Positions 13,096 to 22,695 of a stretch of 64,000 nucleotides of DNA are shown here, piece by piece. A model generated the notes under the pieces. It saw only the letters and a program-made list of their open reading frames with translations, was not told the origin of the DNA and made no database searches. How positions within the stretch are numbered: the stretch's first letter is position 1; each line of letters starts with the position of its first letter. The translations under genes and the position numbers were made by a program. The stretch is taken from the NCBI RefSeq assembly GCF_016028255.1, contig NZ_CP065707.1, positions 1,379,001 through 1,443,000 on the forward strand, in the 5' to 3' direction. The stretch comes from Streptococcus oralis. GTDB taxonomy: Bacteria; Bacillota; Bacilli; Lactobacillales; Streptococcaceae.

Positions 13096-13740
13096 ATGAC
13101 TCAAGTAAAAGGCCTTTGTGTCATGGATGTTGATGGAACCTTAATAGCTGAAGAAGTGATTGACCTTTTAGGAAAAGAGGTAGGTTGCGAAGAGGAAATT
13201 TCAGAGATTACCAATCAAGCAATGCGGGGAGAACTGGATTTTGAAACGAGCTTACGAGAAAGAGTCGCTTTGTTAAAAGGCCTTCCAATTTCGGTCTTTG
13301 ATACAGTCTTCAAATTCATCCATCTTTCCCAAAATGCTCAGGAATTTATCTCCATTCTCCAAAAGAAAGGCATTCTAGTTGGTCTAGTGTCTGGTGGCTT
13401 TACACCAATAGTTGAGAGATTGGCAGAATCCCTTGGTATCTCCTATTTCTCTGCTAACCAGTTGGAAGTCAAAGACGGCTTTTTAACAGGACGATTAGTT
13501 GGTGAAATTGTGACAGGTCAAGTAAAAAAAGCTACTCTTGAGAGATGGAGAAAGGAGTTAGGACTTCCCAAAGAAAGAACGATTGCCATCGGTGATGGGG
13601 CTAATGATCTCTTGATGTTAAAGTCAGCAGGTCACAGTATAGCTTTTTGTGCCAAAGAGGTCGTAAAAGCAGAGATAGCTTGCCATGTAGATAAAAGGAA
13701 TTTCTTAGAAGTTCTTCCTCTGATTGATTTCTTAGAATGA
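13096..13740 (+). CDS. serB: SerB-like HAD phosphatase (phosphoserine phosphatase)
   Basis: Predicted to remove phosphate from O-phosphoserine in serine synthesis. HAD motif I is DVDGTLIAE (two catalytic aspartates), motif II SGGF, motif III the lysine in GQVKKATL, and motif IV IGDGANDLLML. The stretch FETSLRERVALLKGL is the typical SerB substrate cap region. The frame could start at GTG 13093 but GAGGAG at 13085-13090 is only 2 bases from it and 5 from ATG 13096, so I choose 13096 (214 residues). It is followed 9 bases later by the broken glycerate kinase, suggesting a former two-gene unit feeding on glycolytic intermediates. Confidence 0.8.
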   Translation: MTQVKGLCVMDVDGTLIAEEVIDLLGKEVGCEEEISEITNQAMRGELDFETSLRERVALLKGLPISVFDTVFKFIHLSQNAQEFISILQKKGILVGLVSGGFTPIVERLAESLGISYFSANQLEVKDGFLTGRLVGEIVTGQVKKATLERWRKELGLPKERTIAIGDGANDLLMLKSAGHSIAFCAKEVVKAEIACHVDKRNFLEVLPLIDFLE

Positions 13741-13749
13741 GAGGGAAAT

Positions 13750-14865
13750 ATGAAAATTGTTATAGCACCTGACTCTTTTAAAGAATGTTTGGCCGCGGAC
13801 CAGGTCGCCAAAGCTATAAAAAGAGGTTTCGAGAAAGCAATTCCTGGTGTAGTTTGATCTCTTTGCCCAGTTTGTGATGGAGGCGAAGGAACTGTAGATG
13901 CGATTCGACATTCTCTTAATCTCGAAGAAAAATGGCAAGAGGTGACGGGACCTTTTGGTCTAAAAGAAGCAATGCGCTATTTTCAAAAAGGGGAACTAGC
14001 ACTCTTTGAAGTTGCTGACTTGGTTGGTTTAGAGAAGATTCCGCAAGAGAAACGAGATCCTCTCCACATCCAAACTCGTGGTATCGGAGAGTTGCTTCGC
14101 CACCTCATTGATCTTGGAATGAAGGAAATCTACATCGGTGTTGGCGGTACGGCAAGTAATGATGGTGGAATTGGCATTGCAGCTGCTTTGGGTTATCGCT
14201 TTTATGATAAGAATGGAAAGGAATTACCAGCTTGTGGTCAGACTTTACTTGAGTTTGAGTCAGTTTCCAAAGATGACCTATACAGGATTCCAGAAGATGT
14301 GAAGATTCGCATTTTAGCAGATGTTGAGAGTCCTCTATGTGGTTATCAAGGCGCGACCTACACATTTGGTAGGCAAAAGGGCTTAGACCCTGCTTTGTTT
14401 GAAACAGTAGATCTGGCTATGCAGGGATTCTATGAAAAATTCTCACCTTCAACCCTGCCTCTGAAGGGAGCGGGAGCAGGAGGTGGCATTGCAGCCGGGC
14501 TCTGCGCCTTTGCACAAGCCAGCATCGTATCAGGAATTGACACTTGTTTGGACTTGATAGACTTTGACAAGAAAGTTGAAGATGCTGACTTAGTTATCGT
14601 TGGAGAAGGCAGACTGGACAGTCAAAGCTTTGCTGGGAAAGCTCCTATCGGTGTAGCAAAAAGAACCCCTAACGGAGTTCCAGTTATCGCTATTTGCGGT
14701 AGTCTTTCTGAGGATTTACCTCCCCTACCCTTTGAAAATATACAAGCAGCATTCTCTATCCTAGAGAAAAGTGAACCTTTAGAAGACAGTTTGAAAAAAG
14801 CAAGCCTCTATTTGGAGCACATGGCAGCAAATATTGGTCGTTTATTACAGTTGAGGAAGGATTAG
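13750..14865 (+). pseudogene. glxK: Glycerate kinase interrupted by an in-frame TGA
   Basis: The full frame begins at ATG 13750 (GAGGGAAAT upstream) with [20 protein letters not shown], the usual N terminus of glycerate 2-kinases, and runs to 14865. Codon 36 (13855-13857) is TGA, just before [15 protein letters not shown], which corresponds to the family's PVADGGEGT motif. Everything after it is intact: [34 protein letters not shown] and GKAPIGVAK. The enzyme would phosphorylate glycerate towards enolase or phosphoglycerate mutase, fitting the nearby eno. Only one lesion is visible, so it is either a recent loss or a sequencing error. Re-initiation at GTG 13942 would drop the first 64 codons, including part of the active site, and is unlikely to give active enzyme. 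Confidence 0.85.
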
Positions 14866-15308
14866 CCGAACCATTTTTTCCAGATGGATTTTTTAACTGG
14901 TTCATCCTGCTCAACCTCCCAGAAGCCTGAAAAAGCCAGACGAAGATCCTTTTCATCCACTTGAACAGGTTCGTTCGAATGGATAACTAAACCTAAAGGA
15001 GAAGAAGTGTGATCCTCTGATACGATTGTTGCTTGACTATTGGTTTTCTTAGCTTCTTTTAAGTAGAATACCTGTTTGTCAAACTCAATATTTGGCGAAA
15101 TCTTCACAAAAAGCACCTCTGCCTTTTCTTGAAAATTTTCCAAAATCGTTAGAAATCCCTTTTGCAGCTGAAGACTATTGGCTGTCTCGATATCTGCATA
15201 GCCTAGAACTCTTTCCTCGAAAGTACCGAGAAAACGACGTTGCTCATCTGGGTTTAATTTTGGCCCACCATGAGCCTTTTCTAGTAGTTGTTTTGATAAA
15301 TCTGTCAT
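14862..15308 (-). CDS. YueI family protein (DUF1694)
   Basis: A 148-residue cytoplasmic protein of the YueI family known from Bacillus and lactic acid bacteria; its function is not established. Recognisable stretches are [14 protein letters not shown] near residue 25 and [18 protein letters not shown] in the middle, followed by a predicted beta-rich end. It is the only minus-strand gene between 1 and 42 kb. Its 3' end overlaps the glycerate kinase stop by 4 bases in convergent orientation, and it diverges from eno. Confidence 0.75.
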   Translation of the reverse strand: MTDLSKQLLEKAHGGPKLNPDEQRRFLGTFEERVLGYADIETANSLQLQKGFLTILENFQEKAEVLFVKISPNIEFDKQVFYLKEAKKTNSQATIVSEDHTSSPLGLVIHSNEPVQVDEKDLRLAFSGFWEVEQDEPVKKSIWKKWFG

Positions 15309-15404
15309 AAAATTAGTATATCACAAAATACAAAAGAAAACAGACGAAAGAAAGCGATTACTTTATAAAGTTAAGGAAAATTTGCACAAAGATAACGTTT
15401 TTTC

Positions 15405-15433
15405 TTGAAAAACGCTTATTTTTAAGGTATCAT
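15405..15433 (+). promoter_or_regulatory. eno promoter
   Basis: TTGAAA (15405-15410), 17-base spacer, TATCAT (15428-15433), followed by AAAGGAGAG before the eno ATG at 15472. Confidence 0.75.
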
Positions 15434-15468
15434 AGAGGTGTAAAAAATTTTAACTCAAAGGAGAGTAA

Positions 15469-16774
<1,306 letters not shown>

Positions 16775-16776
<2 letters not shown>

Positions 16777-16879
16777 AATAGTTCAGTGAACTATTTTATC
16801 CCGAACCTTGAAATGTAAAAGTTCGGCCGTTGATTTAACAACGTTTTTAGCCCCTCGGATTTTATCCGAAGGGCTTTTT
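16775..16879 (+). terminator. Series of hairpins ending eno transcription
   Basis: Four hairpins follow each other: AAAATAGTTCA/TGAACTATTTT (16775-16797), CCGAAC/GTTCGG (16801-16826), CGTTG/CAACG followed by TTTTT (16828-16848), and AGCCCCTCGGAT/ATCCGAAGGGCT followed by TTTTT (16849-16879). The last two are clear intrinsic terminators. Confidence 0.85.
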
Positions 16880-16910
16880 GTGTACAATACTCAAAATGAA
16901 AAATAACTTA

Positions 16911-16919
16911 TGGTATAAT
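16911..16919 (+). promoter_or_regulatory. Extended -10 promoter
   Basis: TGGTATAAT upstream of the cysteine-cluster gene; no clear -35 was found. Confidence 0.55.
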
Positions 16920-16949
16920 AGACAAAAACACTTGTATTAGAAAGTAACT

Positions 16950-17444
16950 ATGTCTAAAGAAATTGATATTGAGTATTACCACCAGTTAGCCTTGCAAAAA
17001 CAAAAAGAGCATCGCAAAGTATTAGCTAATCTAAAGAAAAAGCCACCAAAAAACCTCGATAAGCTTGCCCAGCAAATCCATGATGAGGTCTTTGAGGAGA
17101 TTGACTGTACAGCCTGTGCCAATTGCTGCAAGACTTTAGGACCAGACTTTAAGGAAGCCGATATTGTCCGTATTGCCAAGTATTTCAAGATGAAACTGCC
17201 GGCTTTTGAAGAGGAGTTTCTGCAAGTGGACGAAGACGGTGACAAGGTTTTCAAGGCTATGCCTTGTCCTTTTTTAGGTGGAGACAATCTCTGCTCAATC
17301 TACGATGTCCGTCCCAAGGCTTGTCGCGAGTTTCCTCACACAGACCGTAAAAAGATTCATCAGATTAACCATCTGACAATCAAAAATACCCTGACCTGTC
17401 CTGCGGCTTATCTCTTTGTGGAGAAGCTGCGGGATAGGTTGTAG
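16950..17444 (+). CDS. YkgJ-family cysteine cluster protein
   Basis: A 164-residue protein with the YkgJ-type zinc or iron-binding cysteine set: CTACANCCKTLGPDF (about residues 51-65), then MPCPFLGGDNLCSIYDVRP and KACREFPHT. The N-terminal 45 residues are basic and helical. The family binds a metal cluster; its cellular role is not known. It is a single gene with its own extended -10 promoter. Confidence 0.8.
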   Translation: MSKEIDIEYYHQLALQKQKEHRKVLANLKKKPPKNLDKLAQQIHDEVFEEIDCTACANCCKTLGPDFKEADIVRIAKYFKMKLPAFEEEFLQVDEDGDKVFKAMPCPFLGGDNLCSIYDVRPKACREFPHTDRKKIHQINHLTIKNTLTCPAAYLFVEKLRDRL

Positions 17445-17531
17445 AATTCCCTCTAAATCTTGTACAAAAATTCTAGGGCGAGAGAATCCCATATCTGTTA
17501 GACTATAGTTAGGAGGTAAGCAGAAAAGAAT

Positions 17532-18365
17532 ATGATGCATCAATTCAATCGAACCATGGAATATCTGGAAAGTAAGTTGGACGCAGAAGTGGATTTGCAG
17601 AAATTCCAGCAGCTATCAGGCTATTCTTATGCTCTCTTTAGCAGGCTCTTTTCCATCCTAGCAGATATGACTTTAGCAGAATACTTGCGCAATCGCAGGC
17701 TGTCAGAAGCTGTGACGGACTTGCGGGAAAGCTCTGAGAAAGTCATTGACATAGCAATGAAATACGGCTATGAGTCTGCGGATGCCTTCAGCGCAGCCTT
17801 TAAGAAATTCCATGGTGCAACCCCCTCAGAAGTTCGAAATGGAAAAGCTTATCGGGTCTTTCCTAGACTTCAATTATCCTTAAAGATTACAGGAGGAAAG
17901 AACATGGATATCAAGATTCAAAAGAAACCTGCATTTACCGTGGCAGGCGTCCTATTGGAAGCTATTGACAATAGCAAATGCCCGTCTGCTTGGGAGCAAC
18001 TCTATGCCCATCACAGTTTTGAAATGCTAGAAGGTTTGGGTAGTGGCCAATCCTTTGGCGTCTGCTCAGATGTCAAAGAAGGCGAAATCATCAACTATAT
18101 GGCTGCCTATGATGTGACAGATAAAGCTAGAGCAGAAGAACTAGGACTATCAATCAAAGACATCCCAGCAGCCGAATATGCTATCGTACCAGTCAAAGGC
18201 ACTATACCAGCAAGCATCCACCATGCTTGGAAGTATGTTTTGGAAGTCTTTTTCCCAGAAACAGGCTATCGTCACTCTGGAGCACCAGACTTTGAAGTTT
18301 ACACTGCGGGAGACATGTCCTCTCCAGACTACCAAATGGAACTCTGGATACCAGTGATCAAATGA
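17532..18365 (+). CDS. AraC-family regulator with GyrI-like effector domain
   Basis: The first ~105 of 277 residues form a double helix-turn-helix AraC domain; the second helix pair is in VIDIAMKYGYESADAFSAAFKKFHG. The rest is a GyrI/SOUL-like small-molecule binding domain (from about residue 125, MDIKIQKKPAFTVAG), as in Rob and BmrR-type regulators. An AGGAGG at 17511-17516 lies 15 bases before the ATG, which is too far for normal use, so the exact start is not certain. A terminator follows at 18404. Its target is not evident; no drug pump is adjacent. Confidence 0.85.
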   Translation: MMHQFNRTMEYLESKLDAEVDLQKFQQLSGYSYALFSRLFSILADMTLAEYLRNRRLSEAVTDLRESSEKVIDIAMKYGYESADAFSAAFKKFHGATPSEVRNGKAYRVFPRLQLSLKITGGKNMDIKIQKKPAFTVAGVLLEAIDNSKCPSAWEQLYAHHSFEMLEGLGSGQSFGVCSDVKEGEIINYMAAYDVTDKARAEELGLSIKDIPAAEYAIVPVKGTIPASIHHAWKYVLEVFFPETGYRHSGAPDFEVYTAGDMSSPDYQMELWIPVIK

Positions 18366-18403
18366 CTAGGACATTTTCTGATTTTTTGTAAAGATGCAAA
18401 TCC

Positions 18404-18436
18404 GACTCTGTAGAAAGAACCTCTACAGGGTCTTTT
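18404..18436 (+). terminator. Terminator after the AraC gene
   Basis: GACTCTGTAGA (18404-18414) pairs with TCTACAGGGTC (18422-18432) with one wobble, followed by TTTT. Confidence 0.75.
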
Positions 18437-18517
18437 ATTGTGGAGATTCATGTCCGTAAATCAAACATACCCTATTTTTTGTTTGGATTTTATGGGGTAT
18501 GAGTAACGTTATATCGG

Positions 18518-18523
18518 TATAAT
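18518..18523 (+). promoter_or_regulatory. -10 element
   Basis: TATAAT 35 bases before the papain-like gene; no convincing -35. Confidence 0.45.
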
Positions 18524-18552
18524 AGACTCATAGAAGATAAGGAGGCATGAAT

Positions 18553-19467
18553 ATGCAGATGTATTTTGGAGATGTGTCACTTTGCTATAGCTATTCATTG
18601 GCAATGGCACTCGACGCCTATGGTTATGACTTTAAAGCAGAGTTTTTAGAGGCAATCATGGTGATGGGAAATGGCGCTAGTATCGTAAAGGAAGATGACC
18701 AGCACCCTCTAGTATTCTTTGATAACGGAATGCCAGATCTTTCCATCTCCCATTCTTTAAAAATACTTGGATTTGACTTTGAAGAATTCTATCTAAAAGA
18801 TGGAACGGAAGTGGATTTGGAAGAGATTAAAGGTAAGTTGGAATCGTTTCTGTCCAATGGACCTGTCGTACTGGGTCCTCTTGATATGGGCCATTTGACT
18901 TACAATCCCAATCACAAAATCCTCTATGGTGTAGATCACTTTATAACTGTGTATGCTGTTGATGGTCAGTATCTCTATTTGCATGATCCTGCTGGTTTTG
19001 CCTGTATGAAGGTTGCTTTTAATGACATTTTAGAAGCTTGGAAGGCGGAAGCTATTGACTATAAGCGTGGAGCATACTCCATGTGGGGAAATTTTAGGAA
19101 GGACAAGAGTCCTAGTCAAACTGAAATCTATCAAGAAACAGCAAGCATTATGAGGACCAGATATCTGGATGGACAAAGTAATGTCTTGGAATGTTATTCA
19201 AAAGCAGTTGCTGAACATGGCTTAAATACGGAGCAAAAACAATTGCATCAGTATTTCAGCTTTAAACTTGCTGCTGTTCGGAATCTCTATCTCAGTAAAT
19301 TCTTAAAAGACCATGATCCCGAAGGGGCAAGATTAAAAGAAGAATTGGCTAGTCTATTTGGCCAAGCCCATCTTTCATGTTTAAAAGAAGATTACCAAGA
19401 ACTAGCCCACTTGCTCTATCAGATGGCTGAAGTGGATGGTCGCTTTAGAGATTTATATGTAAACTAG
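18553..19467 (+). CDS. Papain-like fold protein (BtrH/C39-like), function unknown
   Basis: The N-terminal half looks like a papain-fold domain: a cysteine in SLCYSYSLAMALDAYG (about residue 11), and a histidine and aspartate in GVDHFITVYAVDGQYL and LHDPAGF (about 128-150), in the order and spacing of C39-like or BtrH-type domains. The C-terminal ~120 residues are helical and unassigned. No signal peptide or membrane segment is seen, so it is cytoplasmic. AAGGAGG at 18539-18545 is 7 bases from ATG 18553 and 1 base from ATG 18547, so I choose 18553 (304 residues). It stands alone, with no transporter or peptide substrate gene nearby. Confidence 0.6.
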   Translation: MQMYFGDVSLCYSYSLAMALDAYGYDFKAEFLEAIMVMGNGASIVKEDDQHPLVFFDNGMPDLSISHSLKILGFDFEEFYLKDGTEVDLEEIKGKLESFLSNGPVVLGPLDMGHLTYNPNHKILYGVDHFITVYAVDGQYLYLHDPAGFACMKVAFNDILEAWKAEAIDYKRGAYSMWGNFRKDKSPSQTEIYQETASIMRTRYLDGQSNVLECYSKAVAEHGLNTEQKQLHQYFSFKLAAVRNLYLSKFLKDHDPEGARLKEELASLFGQAHLSCLKEDYQELAHLLYQMAEVDGRFRDLYVN

Positions 19468-19495
19468 TGACTATAAGCATAAAAAAACTAGTTAG

Positions 19496-19534
19496 TAAAA
19501 GCAGTTTTTCGTAACATGAAGAACTACTTTTTGA
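19496..19534 (+). terminator. Possible terminator
   Basis: AAAAGCAGTTTTTC can pair imperfectly with GAAGAACTACTTTT, followed by TT. Moderate quality. Confidence 0.4.
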
Positions 19535-19543
19535 TTATGGTTA

Positions 19544-19552
19544 TGGTATAAT
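19544..19552 (+). promoter_or_regulatory. Extended -10 promoter
   Basis: TGGTATAAT upstream of the ClbS/DfsB gene. Confidence 0.5.
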
Positions 19553-19600
19553 GAAGTAAGAAAATAGCTTATTCTACTTAAAAATGAAGGGAGAACTCCT

Positions 19601-20143
19601 ATGCCTAGACCAAGAACAAAAGAGGAGCTAGTGCTAGCCTCTAAGGAAAACTATGAAAAGCTCAATCACTTTATCTCTAAATTAAGCGAAGAGGAGCTAC
19701 AGACTCCTTTTGATTTTTCAAAAGACCAAAAGAAAAAAGAAGCTCACTGGAAAAGAGATAAAAATCTACGGGATGTCCTGATCCATCTCTATGAATGGCA
19801 TCAGTTACTTTTGACCTGGGTACATTCCAATCAAAAGGGTCATGAAAGACCTTTTCTCCCTGAACCTTATAATTGGAAAACTTATGGGGAAATGAATGTC
19901 GCTTTTTGGAAGAAGCACCAGAGTACGTCCCTAGAAGAAGCGACCAAACTCCTCAATCAATCGCATAAAGAGGTTTTAGAGTTGATGGAAGGCTTCAGCA
20001 ATGACGAATTGTTCACAAAAGGTGTCTATAAGTGGACGGGAGGAATAAGTCTAGGTTCCTACTTTGTGAGTGCCACTTCCAGTCACTATGACTGGGCTCT
20101 GAAAAAACTCAAAGCTCATCAGAAAAATTGCAAGAGCAACTAG
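19601..20143 (+). CDS. ClbS/DfsB family four-helix protein (DUF1706)
   Basis: A 180-residue member of the ClbS/DfsB family, a DinB-like four-helix bundle. Family hallmarks are MPRPRTKEELVLASKENYEKL at the start, LRDVLIHLYEWHQLLLTW in the second helix, PYNWKTYGEMNVAFW and a final SATSSHYDWALKKLK. ClbS, the named member, protects colibactin producers; for most other members the role is unknown. It has its own promoter and a GGGAGA ribosome site. It may act in detoxification, but this is inferred from the family only. Confidence 0.8.
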   Translation: MPRPRTKEELVLASKENYEKLNHFISKLSEEELQTPFDFSKDQKKKEAHWKRDKNLRDVLIHLYEWHQLLLTWVHSNQKGHERPFLPEPYNWKTYGEMNVAFWKKHQSTSLEEATKLLNQSHKEVLELMEGFSNDELFTKGVYKWTGGISLGSYFVSATSSHYDWALKKLKAHQKNCKSN

Positions 20144-20386
20144 ATGAATTGATAATGAAATTTAGAAAAGGTTCTTCTAAGCTTCGAATAGCTTTATTCT
20201 CGTGATTTTTGAACAATTTTAGCTTTAGAATCCTTCAAAAATTTAGATTTAAAGCAATCAATGGCTTAGAATAGTATGAAAACATTTATTTTATAGTAAT
20301 TCTAAGTTTAGAATTGCATTGATATTAAAGGAATTAAGCTGTTCGATGCTTCGAATGGCTTTTTTCTGATATAGGATGATAGATAG

Positions 20387-20890
20387 ATGGGTGAGATGAT
20401 GAACATACAAAAAGAGAAAGTTAGAAAAGAGTTGATGTCCCTCTGTTTGGGAGAGCTTACAGCCGTCCTATCCTTTTGGTTGTGTTTCTTCCTTTTGAAA
20501 AATCGGCTTGCTGATTGGAATAGTCTAGTAACCATTCTCTATCCTTTGTCTTTACTGACATTTATTTTGCTTCAAGGTTCAATCTATTGGGCAATTTTGA
20601 TTAGAAGACTCTCGAAACCCCAGTTCGGAAATGGAAATGTGCCGAAAATATATGGTGGGTTCAGAATACTAGACCTTATTTTACTTATTTCGGGCTTTCC
20701 TTTTATTGTCTGGAACACACAGAGTTTCCAAGTGGCTATCTTAGCCACACTGATACAGCTTTTTGCCCTTATCGAATGGGTCAATTATTACCTCCTACGC
20801 TTATCCTATAGTCTGAATCCTCTTGTTTTATGGAAACGAATTACCAAGGGTAAACTTGAGAAAAGCAGAATAGCTAAGGAGTTGGGGTAG
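20387..20890 (+). CDS. Small four-helix membrane protein, unknown
   Basis: 167 residues with about four hydrophobic segments (SLCLGELTAVLSFWLCFFLL, the 50-70 region, IYGGFRILDLILLISGF and LATLIQLFALIEW) and a basic C terminus (WKRITKGKLEKS). I do not recognise the family. Starts at ATG 20387, 20396 or 20399 are possible; GGTGAG lies just ahead of the latter two. It is 74 bases upstream of the first TipC-like gene and could be co-transcribed with it. Confidence 0.65.
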   Translation: MGEMMNIQKEKVRKELMSLCLGELTAVLSFWLCFFLLKNRLADWNSLVTILYPLSLLTFILLQGSIYWAILIRRLSKPQFGNGNVPKIYGGFRILDLILLISGFPFIVWNTQSFQVAILATLIQLFALIEWVNYYLLRLSYSLNPLVLWKRITKGKLEKSRIAKELG

Positions 20891-20964
20891 GGGCGTCTAT
20901 CATTGTTTTGATTTCAAATATAGCAGAAAAGTTTTATGTAAGTATTTAGAGGAGAAAAAGGTAG

Positions 20965-21687
20965 ATGAAAAAATTTTTAAAAATCCTATTCATAACTGTA
21001 TTGGTTTTTCTAACTTTGTTTGGTCTATATCGTGTCTACCAAAAGAATTATTATAAAGGAGTGTATGAATCTTTAAGTAATGCCTTTCTAGAGATGAACT
21101 ATGCAGAGATAAATAGTGGTGTTTTACCTGGACTCGCTGATTTTAGTAAAGCTGTTGACGGAAGTCAGTCGTTTAGAGAACCAGACTGGATAATTCCCAT
21201 AGGGCTTGATGCAGGCTTGTCTGAAAATGAAAGTTTAAAAGTGATTGTAGGTTTTGAAGAAACTTTTATTATTGAATACCAGCAACTATTATCTGATGGG
21301 AGATATCTTTATATAAAATATGACTACAATGATAAGAAACTCAACCAATCAGTCGAAATCTCAGATTCTAAATGGTCGGTAGCGTATGACTTAGCTAGTT
21401 ACAATATACTCCATAAGGATGAGGGAAAACTAGATTTGGAGGCATATAAAGAATTATCACGTCAGTCGAAAACAGGGGATTCGATACCTAATTTTTACCT
21501 AACAAATCCCAACGAAGTACTAGAGTATTTAAAGCCTTATGGGATTGATGAAGCTTGGATTAAAGAAAAATCCCACTTCATGCTCTATGATGTCGTTCTA
21601 GAACGCTGGTTTAAAAATGGTAGTCAACGCTACTCAGTTGACAATCTTGGGGATGTAGAGATTGTGCCACTAAGTTTTTCTGAATAA
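20965..21687 (+). CDS. TipC-like immunity protein, copy 1
   Basis: 240 residues: a lysine-tipped N-terminal membrane anchor (LKILFITVLVFLTLFGLYRV, about 5-25) then a soluble, predicted extracellular domain. It resembles the TipC family, whose named member blocks TelC, a type VII-secreted lipid II phosphatase that acts outside the membrane; the anchored topology fits. No LXG toxin is next to it, so it would be an orphan immunity gene. After the TAA stop the same frame stays open and would encode 28 further residues (DDTQAMEMLKEKNN...SKEKGR), which looks like a lost C-terminal tail. The paralogue follows 86 bases downstream. Family call is from memory of the sequence type. Confidence 0.6.
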   Translation: MKKFLKILFITVLVFLTLFGLYRVYQKNYYKGVYESLSNAFLEMNYAEINSGVLPGLADFSKAVDGSQSFREPDWIIPIGLDAGLSENESLKVIVGFEETFIIEYQQLLSDGRYLYIKYDYNDKKLNQSVEISDSKWSVAYDLASYNILHKDEGKLDLEAYKELSRQSKTGDSIPNFYLTNPNEVLEYLKPYGIDEAWIKEKSHFMLYDVVLERWFKNGSQRYSVDNLGDVEIVPLSFSE

Positions 21688-21773
21688 GACGATACCCAAG
21701 CAATGGAAATGTTAAAAGAGAAGAATAATGTTGCTTATCAGTTTATCCAAGATTTAAGCAAGGAAAAAGGTAG

Positions 21774-22496
21774 ATGAAAAAATTTTTAAAAATTCTAGTC
21801 ATAACGATATTAGTTTTTCTAACTTTATTTGGTCTATATCGTGTTTATCAAAAATATTATTATAAAGGAGTGTATGAATCTTTAACTAATGTCTTTTTAG
21901 AAATGAACTATGCAGAAACTCATAGTGGTATCTTACCTAGCCTCGCTGATTTTAGTAAAGCCGTTGACGGAGGCCAATCATATCGCGATAAGGACATTAC
22001 AGTTGGTATGAGTCTTGAATCAGGCTTATCTGAAAGTGAAATCATATTAGTGTATGTAGGTATTGAAGAAACATTTCTAATTGAGTATAGGCGGGCGTTA
22101 CCTGACGGTAGATATCTTTTTATTGACTATGATTATAGAGATAAAATACTCAAACAAACTATTGAGGTCTCAGAATCTGATCAATCATTAGCATACGGAT
22201 TGACCGGTTATCGTATAGAAATAAAGACTAGAGGAGAACTTGATTTAGCATCATATTTGAAAATTTCCTATGGTTTTAGTTCGACTAAAGGTTTACCAAA
22301 TTTTCAGATAACAAATCTCAACGAAGCACTAGAGTATTTGAAACCTCATGGGATTGATGAAGCTTGGATTAAAGAAAAATCTCACTTCATGCTCTATGAT
22401 GTCGTTCTAGAACGCTGGTTTAAAAATGGTAGTCAACGTTACTCAGTTGATAATCTTGGGGATGTAGAGATTGTGTCACTAAGTTTTTCTGAATAG
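21774..22496 (+). CDS. TipC-like immunity protein, copy 2
   Basis: Tandem paralogue of the preceding gene, also 240 residues with the same anchor. The first ~60 and last ~50 residues are almost identical between copies, including DEAWIKEKSHFMLYDVVLER, while the middle (about 70-185) has diverged strongly. Even the ribosome-site region GAAAAAGGTAGATG is shared. This mosaic pattern is what one expects if the middle carries the toxin-binding surface while recombination keeps the ends alike. It ends in SFSE at the same place as copy 1 but has no tail after it. A weak terminator follows at 22572. Confidence 0.6.
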   Translation: MKKFLKILVITILVFLTLFGLYRVYQKYYYKGVYESLTNVFLEMNYAETHSGILPSLADFSKAVDGGQSYRDKDITVGMSLESGLSESEIILVYVGIEETFLIEYRRALPDGRYLFIDYDYRDKILKQTIEVSESDQSLAYGLTGYRIEIKTRGELDLASYLKISYGFSSTKGLPNFQITNLNEALEYLKPHGIDEAWIKEKSHFMLYDVVLERWFKNGSQRYSVDNLGDVEIVSLSFSE

Positions 22497-22571
22497 AGTA
22501 GCTGAACTGCTCATAGACATAGTAGTATTGTATGAAATAAAAAATATATCGAATGAAAAATAAAAATAATG

Positions 22572-22608
22572 AAACGGCTACAGGAACCTAATGGTTTGCC
22601 GTTTTTAT
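22572..22608 (+). terminator. Possible terminator after the TipC-like pair
   Basis: AAACGGC (22572-22578) pairs with GCCGTTT (22598-22604), followed by TTA; the loop is long. Confidence 0.45.
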
Positions 22609-22683
22609 GTGTTGTATCTTGGTGATGACGCTATCATTGAGTACAAAAATGATAAAGAAAACTATTGCCTTTTCATAAAATAA
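22591..22683 (+). other. Short ORF, possible gene remnant
   Basis: ATG 22591 (AGGA upstream) to TAA 22683 encodes 30 residues including LYLGDDAIIEYKNDKENY. It reads like the C-terminal end of a small acidic protein and abuts the ribosome site of the next gene. It could be a decayed immunity gene; it may not be expressed. Confidence 0.3.
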
Positions 22684-22695
22684 AGGAGAGAGGAA

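Noticed and set aside
13942..14865. GTG 13942 as the true start of glycerate kinase
   Set aside because: It would remove the conserved N terminus, which is present upstream in the same frame; a broken longer gene explains the sequence better.
15405..15425. cre-like sequence in the eno promoter spacer
   Set aside because: GAAAAACGCTTATT has four mismatches to the consensus, too weak to call.
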